NCBI RefSeq assembly: GCF_000226955.1
Contig: NZ_AGFU01000072.1
Span: 1 to 42,987, forward strand
Source of the DNA: Sphingomonas elodea ATCC 31461
GTDB taxonomy: Bacteria > Pseudomonadota > Alphaproteobacteria > Sphingomonadales > Sphingomonadaceae
Reading direction: 5' to 3'
Length of the DNA stretch: 42,987 bases
Under the pieces are notes generated by a model. The model saw only the letters and a list, made by a program, of their open reading frames with translations. It did no database searches and was not told the origin of the DNA. Position 1 is the stretch's first letter. The number at the start of each line of letters is the position of its first letter. The position numbers and the translations under genes are program-made. Shown here piece after piece: positions 7,341-16,052 of this stretch.

Positions 7341-8419
7341 TCTATCTCGACTATCAGGCGACGACGCCGCTCGCGCCGGAAGCATTGGCGGCGATGCTGC
7401 CCTGGCTCGAATCGCAGCACGCCAACCCCCATTCCCCCCATGCGCCCGGTCGCGCGGCGAGGGCTGCGGTGGAAGTCGCGCGCGGGCAGGTGGCGGCGTT
7501 GCTCCCGGCCGGCGGGAAAATGGCGTTCACCAGCGGCGCCACCGAGGCGCTGAACTGGGCGATCAAGGGCACCACCGGACCCATCGTCACGCTCGCCACC
7601 GAACATGCTGCTGTGCTGGATAGCGTTGCGGCGACGGGACGTCCGGTGACGGTGCTGCCGGTGGGGCCGGACGGGATGGTCGACCCGGAGGTCGCGCGCG
7701 CGACGATCCTGCCGGGCACGGGGCTGGTCGCGGCGATGCTGGTCAACAACGAAATCGGCGTGATTCAGCCGATCGCGGAACTGGCGGAGATCGCCCATGC
7801 GGCGGGAGCGCTTTTCCTGTGCGATGCCGTGCAGGGCTATGGCCGGGTGCCGATCCCTGCCGGTTGCGATCTGGTGGCGATTTCCGCGCACAAGATCCAC
7901 GGCCCCAAGGGCATCGGTGCGCTCTGGGTACGCGACGGGGTGACGCTGGCACCGCTGCTCCATGGCGGCGGGCAGGAGGCGCCGGGACGATCGGGCACGC
8001 TCTCGCCTGCGCTGTGCGCGGGATTCGGCGCGGCGGCGAAGGTGGCGGCCGCGCGGGGAGAACAGGATTCCGCCCATGTCGCACGGCTCTGGCAGACGGC
8101 GCGGCATTTGCTCGGCGAGATGTGGACCTTGAACGGCTCCGCGACGAACCGGTACCTCGGCAATCTCAACGTACGCCGCGACGGCCTCGACGTCGGGCGC
8201 CTGATGTCCGACCTGCGCGACATCGCCTTTTCCGCGGGCTCGGCCTGTGCGAGTGGCTCGGGGCGGCCGAGTCATGTGCTCCGGGCGTTGGGCCTGTCGG
8301 ACAAGGCGGCGCGTTCCAGCATCCGGATCGGCTTCGGCCGCATGACCACCGAGGGGGAATTGATGACAGCACTCGATCGACTCCGTGCCGCCGCCGACGC
8401 CCAGCGGGGCGCCGCATGA
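7337..8419 (+). CDS. Cysteine desulfurase (second of two)
   Basis: A 360-residue paralogue of the previous protein, beginning MIYLDYQATTP at an ATG that overlaps the previous stop (ATGA). PLP lysine is K186 in SAHKIHGPKG and the catalytic cysteine is C304 in SAGSACASGSG. Both active sites are intact, so the pair is not one functional gene plus a decayed copy. They may form a heterodimer or serve different acceptors; this is inference. It also overlaps the ferredoxin gene by ATGA. Confidence 0.88.
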   Translation: MIYLDYQATTPLAPEALAAMLPWLESQHANPHSPHAPGRAARAAVEVARGQVAALLPAGGKMAFTSGATEALNWAIKGTTGPIVTLATEHAAVLDSVAATGRPVTVLPVGPDGMVDPEVARATILPGTGLVAAMLVNNEIGVIQPIAELAEIAHAAGALFLCDAVQGYGRVPIPAGCDLVAISAHKIHGPKGIGALWVRDGVTLAPLLHGGGQEAPGRSGTLSPALCAGFGAAAKVAAARGEQDSAHVARLWQTARHLLGEMWTLNGSATNRYLGNLNVRRDGLDVGRLMSDLRDIAFSAGSACASGSGRPSHVLRALGLSDKAARSSIRIGFGRMTTEGELMTALDRLRAAADAQRGAA

Positions 8420-8751
8420 TCCGGATCCGGTTCGAAGGTGCGCGCGGCGGCGCAGTCCAGGAGGTCGTTGTCGCTCCGGGCGCGCGGTTGCTGGAGGTAG
8501 CGCAGAATGCGGGGCAACCGCTGGAAGGCACGTGCGAGGGGCAGATGGCCTGTTCCACCTGCCACGTGATCGTCGCGCCCGACGATTTCGCCCGATTGCC
8601 CGCGGCCAGCGAGGAGGAAGAGGATATGCTCGATCTCGCCATGGGCGCGGTACGGACCAGTCGGCTCGCCTGCCAGATCGTGCTTACCGATGCGATGGAC
8701 GGGCTGACCGTGCGGATGCCGGCTGCGCACCGTGACATGCAGGGTCGGTGA
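8416..8751 (+). CDS. 2Fe-2S ferredoxin, adrenodoxin/Isc type
   Basis: A 111-residue vertebrate-type ferredoxin. Cluster ligands C40, C46, C49 (GTCEGQMACSTCHV, C-x5-C-x2-C) and C86 in RLACQIVL are all present. In Isc systems such a ferredoxin delivers electrons for cluster assembly; its translational coupling to two cysteine desulfurases fits this. The acidic stretch SEEEEDMLDLA is the usual partner-binding helix. Confidence 0.9.
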   Translation: MIRIRFEGARGGAVQEVVVAPGARLLEVAQNAGQPLEGTCEGQMACSTCHVIVAPDDFARLPAASEEEEDMLDLAMGAVRTSRLACQIVLTDAMDGLTVRMPAAHRDMQGR

Positions 8752-8754
8752 CGC

Positions 8755-8952
8755 TTACCAGTGGCAGCGCGGATCGCGGTCGTTCAGCTTGGCGAGCAGG
8801 GCCGCCATGTCCTGGGGCAGGCCGAGGTCCCGCGCATAGGCATTGGCCAATGCGCGGCCGATGCCGTCACCGGCGCGTGGCGCCTCGATGCGATAGGGAG
8901 TCGCAACGCTTGCCTCTTGGGCCTTTGGGGATGCCGTCTGAACCACGGCCAC
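8755..8952 (-). CDS. Small hypothetical protein
   Basis: An open frame of about 65 residues convergent with the ferredoxin gene and four bases from its stop. Its C-terminal half is protein-like (GIGRALANAYARDLGLPQDM, then LLAKLNDRDP), ending CHW. There is a faint resemblance to the helix pattern of NepR anti-sigma factors, but too weak to assign. No ATG or ribosome site is convincing; GTG at 8952 is a guess, and the same frame stays open to 9051. Confidence 0.4.
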   Translation of the reverse strand: MAVVQTASPKAQEASVATPYRIEAPRAGDGIGRALANAYARDLGLPQDMAALLAKLNDRDPRCHW

Positions 8953-8953
8953 A

Positions 8954-8973
8954 AAACGGTCATGTGGCCGTTT
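8954..8973. promoter_or_regulatory. 20-bp near-perfect palindrome before glnE
   Basis: AAACGGTCA and TGGCCGTTT form arms matching at 8 of 9 positions around TG. It is followed by CGTTG on the plus strand. It could be a weak terminator for the ferredoxin operon or an operator between glnE and the divergent small frame. Confidence 0.4.
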
Positions 8974-9035
8974 CGTTGCCTCGGAGATCTGCAATTCGCC
9001 GCAGCTGTGTGGTTTTTGGACGATAGGGTGTCCTT

Positions 9036-11711
9036 GTGAACAATCCTGCACTCTCCGCGGCGCTGGAAAGGGTTAACGCGCACTCCTCCTTTCTTTCGAT
9101 GGTGCTGGGCCGCGAGCGCGACATCGTCGACGATCTGGCGGGCGCGGTGGCCGATCCGATCGGAGTCGCGGCCGCACCGACGGCGGGCATGCCGGTGCCG
9201 CAGGCGCTGCGCGTCCAGCGCCGGCGGCTGGCGGCGATCGCGGCGATCGGCGATCTGGCCGGCGTCTATGGTTTTGGCCGGACGACCCGGCTGCTCAGCG
9301 ACTTCGCCGATGACGCGCTGGACCGCGCGATCACCGCCGCCATTCGCGAGCGCACGCCCGATGCCGAACCCCGGGGCTTCGCCGCGATCGCACTCGGCAA
9401 GCAGGGCAGCCGCGAGCTGAACTATTCGTCGGACATCGATCCCATCCTGATCTTCGATCCCGCCACGCTGCCGGTAAAGCCGCGCGAGGTGCCGGAGGAA
9501 GCGGCGGTGCGGATTGGCCGCCGGGTGCTGGAAATCCTTCAGGCGCGCGACGGCGACGGCTATGTCCTGCGCGTCGACCTGCGGCTGCGCCCCTCGCCCG
9601 AGGTGACGCCGATCGTGCTGCCGGTGGAAGCGGCGATCAGCTATTATGAAAGCCAGGCGCTGCCCTGGGAGCGCGCCGCCTTCATCCGAGCCCGCGCCGC
9701 CGGGGGCGACCGGGCCCTGGGGCAGAGCTTTCTCGACGCGATCCGGCCCTTCGTATGGCGCCGTGCGCTCGACTACGGAACGATCCGCGAGATCCAGGAA
9801 ATCTCCCGCCGCATTCGCGATCATCACCATCAGGGCCAGCGCTTCGGCCCCGGCTATGACCTGAAGCGGGGCCGGGGCGGCATTCGCGAGGTGGAGTTTT
9901 TCGCGCAGATCCACCAGCTGATCCATGGCGGGCGGGATCCGGCCCTGCGCGTTCCCGCCACCCGCGATGCGCTGGCGGCGCTCGCCGCGGCAGGGCGGAT
10001 CGATGCGGAGGAAGCCGCTGCGCTGGACGCGGCCTATGTGCTGCTGCGCACGGTCGAGCACCGGCTGCAGATGATCGACGATCGCCAGACCCATACCCTG
10101 CCGAGTGATCCGGCGGCGCTCGACAATGTCGCGCGGCTGCACGGAGTGGACGACGGCGCGGCGCTGATCGCGCTGCTCCAGCCGCATGTCGAGCGGGTCG
10201 GCCGCATCTACGACGCGCTGGCCGAGGGCAGCGGCAGCGGCGTGCCCACCGATCCCGACCTGCTGCGCGAACGGCTGGCAAAGGCGGGCTTTCCCGATGC
10301 CGATGTCGCCCGCCGGGTGGTGGAGGGGTGGCGGGGGGCCACCTATCCGGCGCTGCGCAGCCCGGCGGCACAGAGCGCGCTGGAAGCGGTGCTGCCGACG
10401 CTGATGACGGGCTTCGGCGGCGCGCCCGACCCTCAGCATGCGATCACGCGGTTCGACGCGATGCTCAAGCGGCTGCCGAGCGCGGTCAACATCTTCCGCC
10501 TGCTGGAGGCGCAGCCGGCGCTCACCCGGCTGCTGAGCGCAATCCTCAGCCATGCGCCGACGCTTGCCGAGCAGCTCGGCCGCCGCGCAGAACTGCTCGA
10601 CGGGCTGATCGATGCGAGCGCGCTGGCCCCGGTGGGCGAGGTGGCCGAGCTGATGGCGGCGATGGCGGCCGAGGAGCGCGGCGCCGATTATCAGTGGCGG
10701 CTCGAACATGTTCGCCGCATCGTCAACGAAAAGCGGTTCGCCCTCGGTGCGCAAATCGTGGCCGGGGTCAGCGACCCGCTGGCCGTCTCCGCCGGATATG
10801 CCCGGGTCGCCGAGGCCGCGATCGACGTGCTGGCGGCCGCGACCGTCGAGGAGTTCGCCAGCCAGCACGGGACGGTGCCCGGCAGCGAGCTGGTGATCCT
10901 GGCGCTCGGCCGGATGGGCGGCGGCGCACTCACCCATGCCTCGGATCTCGACCTGATCTACCTGTTCACCGGCGATTATGCCGCGGAATCGGACGGGCGC
11001 CGGCCACTGGGCGCGGTGACCTATTACAATCGGCTGGCGCAGCGGGTTACCGCCGCATTGTCCGTCCCGACGGCGGCGGGGCCGCTCTACGAGGTCGATA
11101 CGCGGCTGCGCCCCTCGGGCACGCAGGGGCCGCTGTCGGTGTCGCTGGAGGGCTTTGCCGGCTATCAGGAAAAGGACGCCTGGAGCTGGGAGCATATGGC
11201 GCTCACCCGGGCGCGGCCGGTGTTCGGATCGGCGGAGGCGCGTGCGCAGGTGCAGGACATCATCACCCGCGTGCTGCACGGCGCCCGGCCGGCACGCGAC
11301 ATCCTGGCCGATGCCGCGAAGATGCGCGCCGACATGGCCGCGCACAAGCCGCCGGCGGGGCCGCTCGATGCCAAGCTGCTCGACGGCGGGCTGGTCGACC
11401 TGGAGTTCGCGGTGCACGTCCAGCAGCTCTGCCACCGCACCGCCTTCGACCCGCGTCTGGGCAATGCGATCGACGCGCTGGTGGGGCAGGGGCTTCTGCC
11501 GCCCGCGCTCCGGGGGGCGCATGATTTCCTCACCCGTCTGCTGGTGACGCTGCGGCTGGTGGCGCCCGATGCGCAGCCGCCGGGCGAGCGCACCCGCGCT
11601 CTCATCGCCCGCACGCTGAGCCTGCCCGATTGGGAAGCGGTGGTTGCGACGCTGGACGGGACGCGGCAGGAGGTGCGCCAATGCTGGGCCGCGATCCAGG
11701 CCGGCAACTGA
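9036..11711 (+). CDS. glnE: Glutamine synthetase adenylyltransferase/deadenylyltransferase
   Basis: An 891-residue GlnE, slightly short for the family. Two nucleotidyltransferase domains are visible: the N-terminal one at GSRELNYSSDIDPILIF (about 125-141), which removes AMP, and the C-terminal one at GRMGGGALTHASDLDLIYLF, which adds AMP to glutamine synthetase. Each keeps its paired aspartates. A central linker would bind PII. It regulates nitrogen assimilation in the cytoplasm. GTG at 9036 gives MNNPALSAALERV, a reasonable start. A peroxiredoxin gene follows after 13 bases. The long minus-strand open frame beneath it is an antisense shadow. Confidence 0.95.
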   Translation: MNNPALSAALERVNAHSSFLSMVLGRERDIVDDLAGAVADPIGVAAAPTAGMPVPQALRVQRRRLAAIAAIGDLAGVYGFGRTTRLLSDFADDALDRAITAAIRERTPDAEPRGFAAIALGKQGSRELNYSSDIDPILIFDPATLPVKPREVPEEAAVRIGRRVLEILQARDGDGYVLRVDLRLRPSPEVTPIVLPVEAAISYYESQALPWERAAFIRARAAGGDRALGQSFLDAIRPFVWRRALDYGTIREIQEISRRIRDHHHQGQRFGPGYDLKRGRGGIREVEFFAQIHQLIHGGRDPALRVPATRDALAALAAAGRIDAEEAAALDAAYVLLRTVEHRLQMIDDRQTHTLPSDPAALDNVARLHGVDDGAALIALLQPHVERVGRIYDALAEGSGSGVPTDPDLLRERLAKAGFPDADVARRVVEGWRGATYPALRSPAAQSALEAVLPTLMTGFGGAPDPQHAITRFDAMLKRLPSAVNIFRLLEAQPALTRLLSAILSHAPTLAEQLGRRAELLDGLIDASALAPVGEVAELMAAMAAEERGADYQWRLEHVRRIVNEKRFALGAQIVAGVSDPLAVSAGYARVAEAAIDVLAAATVEEFASQHGTVPGSELVILALGRMGGGALTHASDLDLIYLFTGDYAAESDGRRPLGAVTYYNRLAQRVTAALSVPTAAGPLYEVDTRLRPSGTQGPLSVSLEGFAGYQEKDAWSWEHMALTRARPVFGSAEARAQVQDIITRVLHGARPARDILADAAKMRADMAAHKPPAGPLDAKLLDGGLVDLEFAVHVQQLCHRTAFDPRLGNAIDALVGQGLLPPALRGAHDFLTRLLVTLRLVAPDAQPPGERTRALIARTLSLPDWEAVVATLDGTRQEVRQCWAAIQAGN

Positions 11712-11724
11712 AGGAGACCAGGCA

Positions 11725-12195
11725 ATGAGCATCGAGCAGGGCGACGCGCTCCCCAAGGGCGCGCTGGTGGCGGCGGACGGCAGCGCGATCGCGCTGCCCG
11801 ACTGGGGCGCAGGCAAGCCCTTCGTCCTCTATTTCTATCCCAAGGACGATACCTCGGGCTGCACCCGCGAGGCGCAGGATTTCACCGCGGTGATGCCGGA
11901 ATTCACCGCGCTCGGCGTGAAGGTGCTCGGCATCTCCAAGGATCCGCCCGCCAAGCACCAGAAGTTCACCGCGAAGTACGACCTCACGGTCCCGCTCGCC
12001 ACCGACGAGGACGGCGCGCTGATGGAAGCGCTGGGCGTGTGGGTCGAAAAGTCGATGTACGGGAAGAAGTATATGGGCATCGAGCGTTCGACCTTCCTGT
12101 TCGACGCTGGCGGCACGCTGGTCCGCGCCTGGCGCAAGGTGAAGGTGCCCGGCCACGCCGCCGAGGTGCTCGCGGCGGCAAAGGCGCTCGGGTGA
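11725..12195 (+). CDS. bcp: Thiol peroxidase of the BCP/PrxQ family
   Basis: A 156-residue peroxiredoxin that reduces hydroperoxides. The peroxidatic cysteine is C46 in KDDTSGCTREAQDF, with the preceding DDTSG typical of the family. It is the only cysteine in the protein: the resolving cysteine found five residues later in E. coli BCP is replaced by alanine, so this is a one-cysteine form needing an external thiol. AAGGAG precedes the ATG. The stop overlaps the next start (GTGA). Confidence 0.9.
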   Translation: MSIEQGDALPKGALVAADGSAIALPDWGAGKPFVLYFYPKDDTSGCTREAQDFTAVMPEFTALGVKVLGISKDPPAKHQKFTAKYDLTVPLATDEDGALMEALGVWVEKSMYGKKYMGIERSTFLFDAGGTLVRAWRKVKVPGHAAEVLAAAKALG

Positions 12196-12995
12196 GCGAA
12201 CGGCGCAGCGTTGCGGCGGCGGTGCGGGCGGTGCTCGACGCCGCCGACCCGACCGAGAAGGTGATGGCCGCGCGGGCGGCGGCACGTGATTGGCGGCTTG
12301 GGCGGCTCGACTTCCGCTTCGACGTGGCGATGCCGGATCGTCCCGCGCGGCCCGACACGCCCGAACTGCTGCCGCCCAACCGGATGCCGAAGCGCGGGCG
12401 CGGCGGCTCCGAGCGCGGGCGGATCGCCCTGATCCATGCGCTCGCCCATATCGAATTCGTCGCGATCGACCTGGCCTTCGACCTGATCGGGCGCTTCGGC
12501 GGCGAATTCCCGGCGGCGTTCACCGACGAATGGATGCGCGTCGGCGCCGACGAGGCGATGCACTTCGCGCTGCTCGATCGGCGGCTGCGCAGCCTCGGCA
12601 GCCACTATGGCGCGCTGCCGGCGCATGACGGGTTGTGGGATGCGGCAACCGAGACCGCCTATGATGCAAAGGCCCGGCTGGCGATCGTCCCGATGGTGCT
12701 GGAAGCGCGCGGGCTCGACGTCACGCCCGCCACGATCGAGCGGTTCGAAGCTGCCGGCGACATGGTCACCGCCAGGATCCTGACGCGGATTGTCAACGAC
12801 GAAGTGCGGCACGTCCGGGCCGGTACCGCATGGTTTGAGTCGGCCTGCGAGGCGGCTCGTTGCGTACCGGAAACGACTTGGCAAGATCTGGTGCGTACCC
12901 ATTTCCGGGGTGCCGTTAAGCCGCCGTTCAACGACTCGGCGCGCGAGTCTGCCGGTTTGACGCGCGCATACTACCAAGCGCTTGCCGCCGGCTGA
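12192..12995 (+). CDS. DUF455 ferritin-like protein
   Basis: A 267-residue protein of the DUF455 ferritin-like family. Helical segments carry candidate metal ligands: E and H in HALAHIEFVAIDLAFD, E and H in DEAMHFALLD, E in VLEARGLD, and E and H in NDEVRHVRAG. This pattern resembles diiron carboxylate four-helix proteins such as MiaE. The function is not established. It is coupled to bcp through a GTGA overlap, which hints at an oxidative-stress or iron-linked role. Confidence 0.85.
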   Translation: MSERRSVAAAVRAVLDAADPTEKVMAARAAARDWRLGRLDFRFDVAMPDRPARPDTPELLPPNRMPKRGRGGSERGRIALIHALAHIEFVAIDLAFDLIGRFGGEFPAAFTDEWMRVGADEAMHFALLDRRLRSLGSHYGALPAHDGLWDAATETAYDAKARLAIVPMVLEARGLDVTPATIERFEAAGDMVTARILTRIVNDEVRHVRAGTAWFESACEAARCVPETTWQDLVRTHFRGAVKPPFNDSARESAGLTRAYYQALAAG

Positions 12996-13117
12996 TTATC
13001 CTCCAAAAGAGTCCCCAAGCGAGACGGAGAGGACAGGGGCTCACCTCCGTCGCGCATCATCCTGAAGCTGCGCGCCGGGTCGCACGGTGTTTGCTTCCAT
13101 GAATTTGCCGGGGACTC

Positions 13118-14287
13118 ATGGCCGTACCGTCCGAACGCAAGAACGATGATTTTGCCAGCAAGTTCCGGGACTTCTTCACCACGCGGGATGTGATCCTGCA
13201 CGAAGGCGGCAAGCTCCGCCGGTTCAGCGTCGGCGGCCGTTCGCAGCTGCTGTTCGCCAGCGCCGCGGTGATGACCGTGCTGTTCTCCGGCTATGGCGTG
13301 TCGCAGGCGATGGCCGGTGCGATCGCCTACACCGCGCCGGTGGCGGGTTCGCCCGAGGCGCAGGTCGCCGCGATGCGGGCCGAGGTCGCCCGGATGCGCG
13401 CCGAAGTCGCCGCGGCCAAGGAAGCTGCCAGGCTCCAGGCCGCCAGGATCGAGCAGCGCCAGGCGGTGCTCAACGCCGTCGTCTCGGGCAAGGCCGATCG
13501 CTCGGTGCTCGAAGCCGATCTCCAGGCCGTGCCGCAGAATACCAGCGCGCTCGCCGACGAAATCGCCGCGCCGCTGAAGCAGGTGGAGGCGCGCCAGGTC
13601 GCGCTCGCCGTGCAGGCGCAGAAGGTGGGCGAGGCGCGGGTGCGCCAGGCGTCCGCCCGCATCCAGCATCTCGGCCTCGCGCCGCACCGCTTCGTCAAGG
13701 TCAAGGTCGCGATGGGCGGCCCCTATGAGCCGGCGAGCGACGAGGACGCGGCGGCTGCGACCACCGCGGATGCCGATGCGCAGTTCCGCAGCCTGTTCGA
13801 GACGTGGAAAAAGCTCGATTCGATCGAATCCGCGTCGATCTCGATCCCGTCGATGCAGCCGGTGCAGCATGTCAGCTTCACGTCGCACTTCGGCGTCCGC
13901 TCGGATCCGTTCCGCGGCACCGCGGCGATGCATGCCGGCGTCGACATCCCCGGTGAGATGGGCACGCCGATCTATGCGACCGCGGACGGCATCGTCTCGC
14001 ATGCCGGTCGTCAGGGCGGCTATGGCAACCTGGTCGAGATCAATCACGGCCGCGGCCTCGAAACCCGCTATGGCCACCTCTCGAAGATCCTCGTTGCCGA
14101 CAACAGCCGCGTCCGCCGCGGGCAGATCATCGGCCTTATGGGATCGACTGGCCGTTCCACCGGCACGCACCTCCATTACGAGGTTCGTCTCGACGGGCGC
14201 GCGATCAATCCGGTCCCGTTCATCCAGTCGGGCGAATATGTCGCCCAGGCGCCGGTGACCGGCGGTGGCGTCGGCGGTCCGCGCTGA
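13118..14287 (+). CDS. Membrane-anchored M23 metallopeptidase
   Basis: A 389-residue protein: a cytoplasmic start of about 40 residues, one transmembrane helix (about 43-70), a coiled coil of EVARMRAEVAAAKEA type (80-185), then a C-terminal LytM/M23 domain. Zinc and catalytic residues are present: H272 and D276 in HAGVD, H320 in YGHLS, H351 and H353 in HLHYEV. It is therefore likely active on peptidoglycan cross-links in the periplasm, unlike EnvC-type activators that lack the ligands. Neighbours are unrelated. Confidence 0.9.
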   Translation: MAVPSERKNDDFASKFRDFFTTRDVILHEGGKLRRFSVGGRSQLLFASAAVMTVLFSGYGVSQAMAGAIAYTAPVAGSPEAQVAAMRAEVARMRAEVAAAKEAARLQAARIEQRQAVLNAVVSGKADRSVLEADLQAVPQNTSALADEIAAPLKQVEARQVALAVQAQKVGEARVRQASARIQHLGLAPHRFVKVKVAMGGPYEPASDEDAAAATTADADAQFRSLFETWKKLDSIESASISIPSMQPVQHVSFTSHFGVRSDPFRGTAAMHAGVDIPGEMGTPIYATADGIVSHAGRQGGYGNLVEINHGRGLETRYGHLSKILVADNSRVRRGQIIGLMGSTGRSTGTHLHYEVRLDGRAINPVPFIQSGEYVAQAPVTGGGVGGPR

Positions 14288-14336
14288 TCGCACCACTGCA
14301 TTGCCGGACGGGCGCCGGCACATTATCTCGGCGCCC

Positions 14337-14681
14337 ATGACGACAGCCCTCGATCCTTCTACCATTGCGCTGACGCCCGCCGCTGCGGCGCGCGTCGCAG
14401 CGATCGCCACCAAGCAGGCCAAGCCCGCGATCCTGCGGCTCTCGGTAGAAGGTGGCGGCTGTTCGGGCTTCCAGTATCGTTTCGGCCTCGCCGACGCGGT
14501 GGAGGCGGACGACACGATCGCCGAGGTGGACGGCGTGCGGCTGGTGGTGGATCCGATCAGCCTGGACTTGGTGCGCGGCGCGCAGGTCGACTTTATCGAC
14601 AATCTCGGCGGCGCGCATTTCGCCGTGACCAATCCGAACGCGGCATCCGGATGCGGTTGCGGCACCAGTTTCTCGATCTGA
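14337..14681 (+). CDS. erpA: Fe-S cluster insertion A-type carrier
   Basis: A 114-residue A-type carrier (HesB/IscA/ErpA family) with the three cluster cysteines C42 (EGGGCSGFQY) and C106, C108 (SGCGCGTSF). It passes Fe-S clusters to apoproteins. ErpA is chosen over IscA because it stands alone and has the GGGCSGFQY motif, but the distinction is not certain by eye. The exonuclease gene starts 10 bases after its stop. Confidence 0.85.
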   Translation: MTTALDPSTIALTPAAAARVAAIATKQAKPAILRLSVEGGGCSGFQYRFGLADAVEADDTIAEVDGVRLVVDPISLDLVRGAQVDFIDNLGGAHFAVTNPNAASGCGCGTSFSI

Positions 14682-14691
14682 GCGCAAGCCT

Positions 14692-15462
14692 TTGAAAATC
14701 GTCAGCTATAACGTCAACGGCATCAAGGCACGCATCGATCGCCTGGTCGAGTATCTCACCGAGCAGCAGCCCGACATCGTCTGCCTGCAGGAGCTTAAGA
14801 GTTCCGACGACACGCTCCCCGTCGCGGCAATCGAGACTGCTGGGTACGGTGCCGTCTGGCACGGCCAGAAGGGCTTCAACGGCGTCGCGATCCTCGCCAA
14901 GGGCCAGCAGCCCGTCGAGCGGCAGCGCGGCCTCGCGGGCGATCCCGAGGATGCGCACAGCCGCTATATCGAGGCCGAGGTGGGCGATCTGATCATCGGC
15001 GGCCTGTATCTGCCCAATGGCAACCCGCAGCCGGGGCCGAAGTTCGATTACAAGCTGCGCTGGATGGACCGGCTGTACGATCGCGCGGCGCAGCTGCTCG
15101 CCGAGGAGCGGCCGGCGATCCTGGCGGGCGACTTCAACGTCATCCCCAATGACGACGACACCTTCTCGATCCGCGCCATGGCCGAGGATGCGCTGATGCA
15201 GCCGGAATCGCGCGAGCGCTACCGCAAGCTGCTGGCGCAGGGCTGGACCGATGCGCTGCGCACCCGCTTTCCCAAGGGCGGCGTGTGGACCTTCTGGGAC
15301 TATCAGGCGGGGGCCTGGCAGCGCGACGCGGGATTCCGCATCGATCACCTGCTGCTCAGCCCCCAGGCGGCCGACCGGTTTACCGGGGCGGGCGTCGACA
15401 AGGACTATCGCGGTCGCGAGAAGGCCAGCGATCACGCGCCGACCTGGGTGACGCTGCGCTGA
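14692..15462 (+). CDS. xth: Exodeoxyribonuclease III
   Basis: A 256-residue AP endonuclease/3'-5' exonuclease of the Xth family. Catalytic signatures are NVNGIKAR, LQELKSSD (metal-binding glutamate), GDFNVIPND and SDHAPTWV with the catalytic histidine. It acts in base excision repair. The start is TTG at 14692 giving MKIVSYNVNGI, the standard N-terminus. Confidence 0.93.
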   Translation: MKIVSYNVNGIKARIDRLVEYLTEQQPDIVCLQELKSSDDTLPVAAIETAGYGAVWHGQKGFNGVAILAKGQQPVERQRGLAGDPEDAHSRYIEAEVGDLIIGGLYLPNGNPQPGPKFDYKLRWMDRLYDRAAQLLAEERPAILAGDFNVIPNDDDTFSIRAMAEDALMQPESRERYRKLLAQGWTDALRTRFPKGGVWTFWDYQAGAWQRDAGFRIDHLLLSPQAADRFTGAGVDKDYRGREKASDHAPTWVTLR

Positions 15463-15507
15463 TCGCGCAAGCGCAGCGAGTCCGAATACTCAAATGGTGG
15501 CGGCGAT

Positions 15508-15533
15508 GGTGAATTTCACCGATATTTGGTGAA
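15508..15533. promoter_or_regulatory. Three GGTGAA half-sites, candidate operator
   Basis: GGTGAA (15508-15513), TTCACC (15515-15520) and GGTGAA (15528-15533) create two overlapping palindromes, with spacers of 1 and 7 bases. This AT-richer patch stands out from the surrounding high-GC DNA and lies 150 bases before a small secreted-protein gene. Confidence 0.5.
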
Positions 15534-15569
15534 TTTTGCTGTGTTGTGGCGGTATTACACTTCAATGGC

Positions 15570-15587
15570 TTCAGCTAAGTAGCTGAA
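15570..15587. promoter_or_regulatory. 18-bp perfect-arm palindrome, candidate operator
   Basis: TTCAGCTA-AG-TAGCTGAA has two perfect 8-base arms around AG. No T tract follows, so a regulator binding site is likelier than a terminator. It sits between the GGTGAA cluster and the secreted-protein gene at 15683. Confidence 0.5.
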
Positions 15588-15682
15588 ATGCAAGTATCTG
15601 TGAAACTGGCACGGCCCCTGCAAAGAACGAGGCACCGGCGAAAACGAAGGAACGTCGGACCTCGCAAGTACAGGAGCCTGAC

Positions 15683-15958
15683 ATGACCACGTATCGCAAC
15701 ACCAAGTTTTTCGGCCTGATCCCCGCCGCCGCGCTGCTCGCCACGACGCTGGCCGCCGCCGCGCCGGCCCATGCGGCCCCCGATCCCGAGCCGACCCCGG
15801 TGGCGATGAAGAAGGATGTGCGGACCTTGAGCCGTACCGCCCGCAACCTCGTCTGGTGCGTCCAGCGCAAGGCGATCGATACGGGCAAGACCACCAAGCA
15901 GTGCAAGACCCGCGAGAGCTGGATCCGCGAAGGCGCCGATCCCTTCGGCGAGTATTGA
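15683..15958 (+). CDS. Small secreted protein with CKTR-x2-WI motif (copy 1)
   Basis: A 91-residue protein with a clear signal peptide (about 1-31, cleavage near AHA-AP). The mature part of about 60 residues is basic, has two cysteines (WCVQRK and QCKTRESWI) and ends DPFGEY. The next gene has the same design: one cysteine, then CKTR-x2-WI-x4-DP. It is therefore one of a tandem exported pair of unknown function. A spaced AGGAG precedes the ATG. Candidate operators lie upstream. Confidence 0.75.
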   Translation: MTTYRNTKFFGLIPAAALLATTLAAAAPAHAAPDPEPTPVAMKKDVRTLSRTARNLVWCVQRKAIDTGKTTKQCKTRESWIREGADPFGEY

Positions 15959-16052
15959 TCGCCCCTAGCCGACCGACATCGAAAGCCAGACCAAAAACCC
16001 CCGCATCGCGTGCGGCGGATCGCCCCCGCACGCCCGTTTTCAGGAGTGAGAC

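Noticed and set aside
8784-11816. 1010-residue minus-strand frame
   Set aside because: Antisense shadow of glnE: arginine-, histidine- and glutamine-rich with no domain pattern, caused by high GC at third positions.
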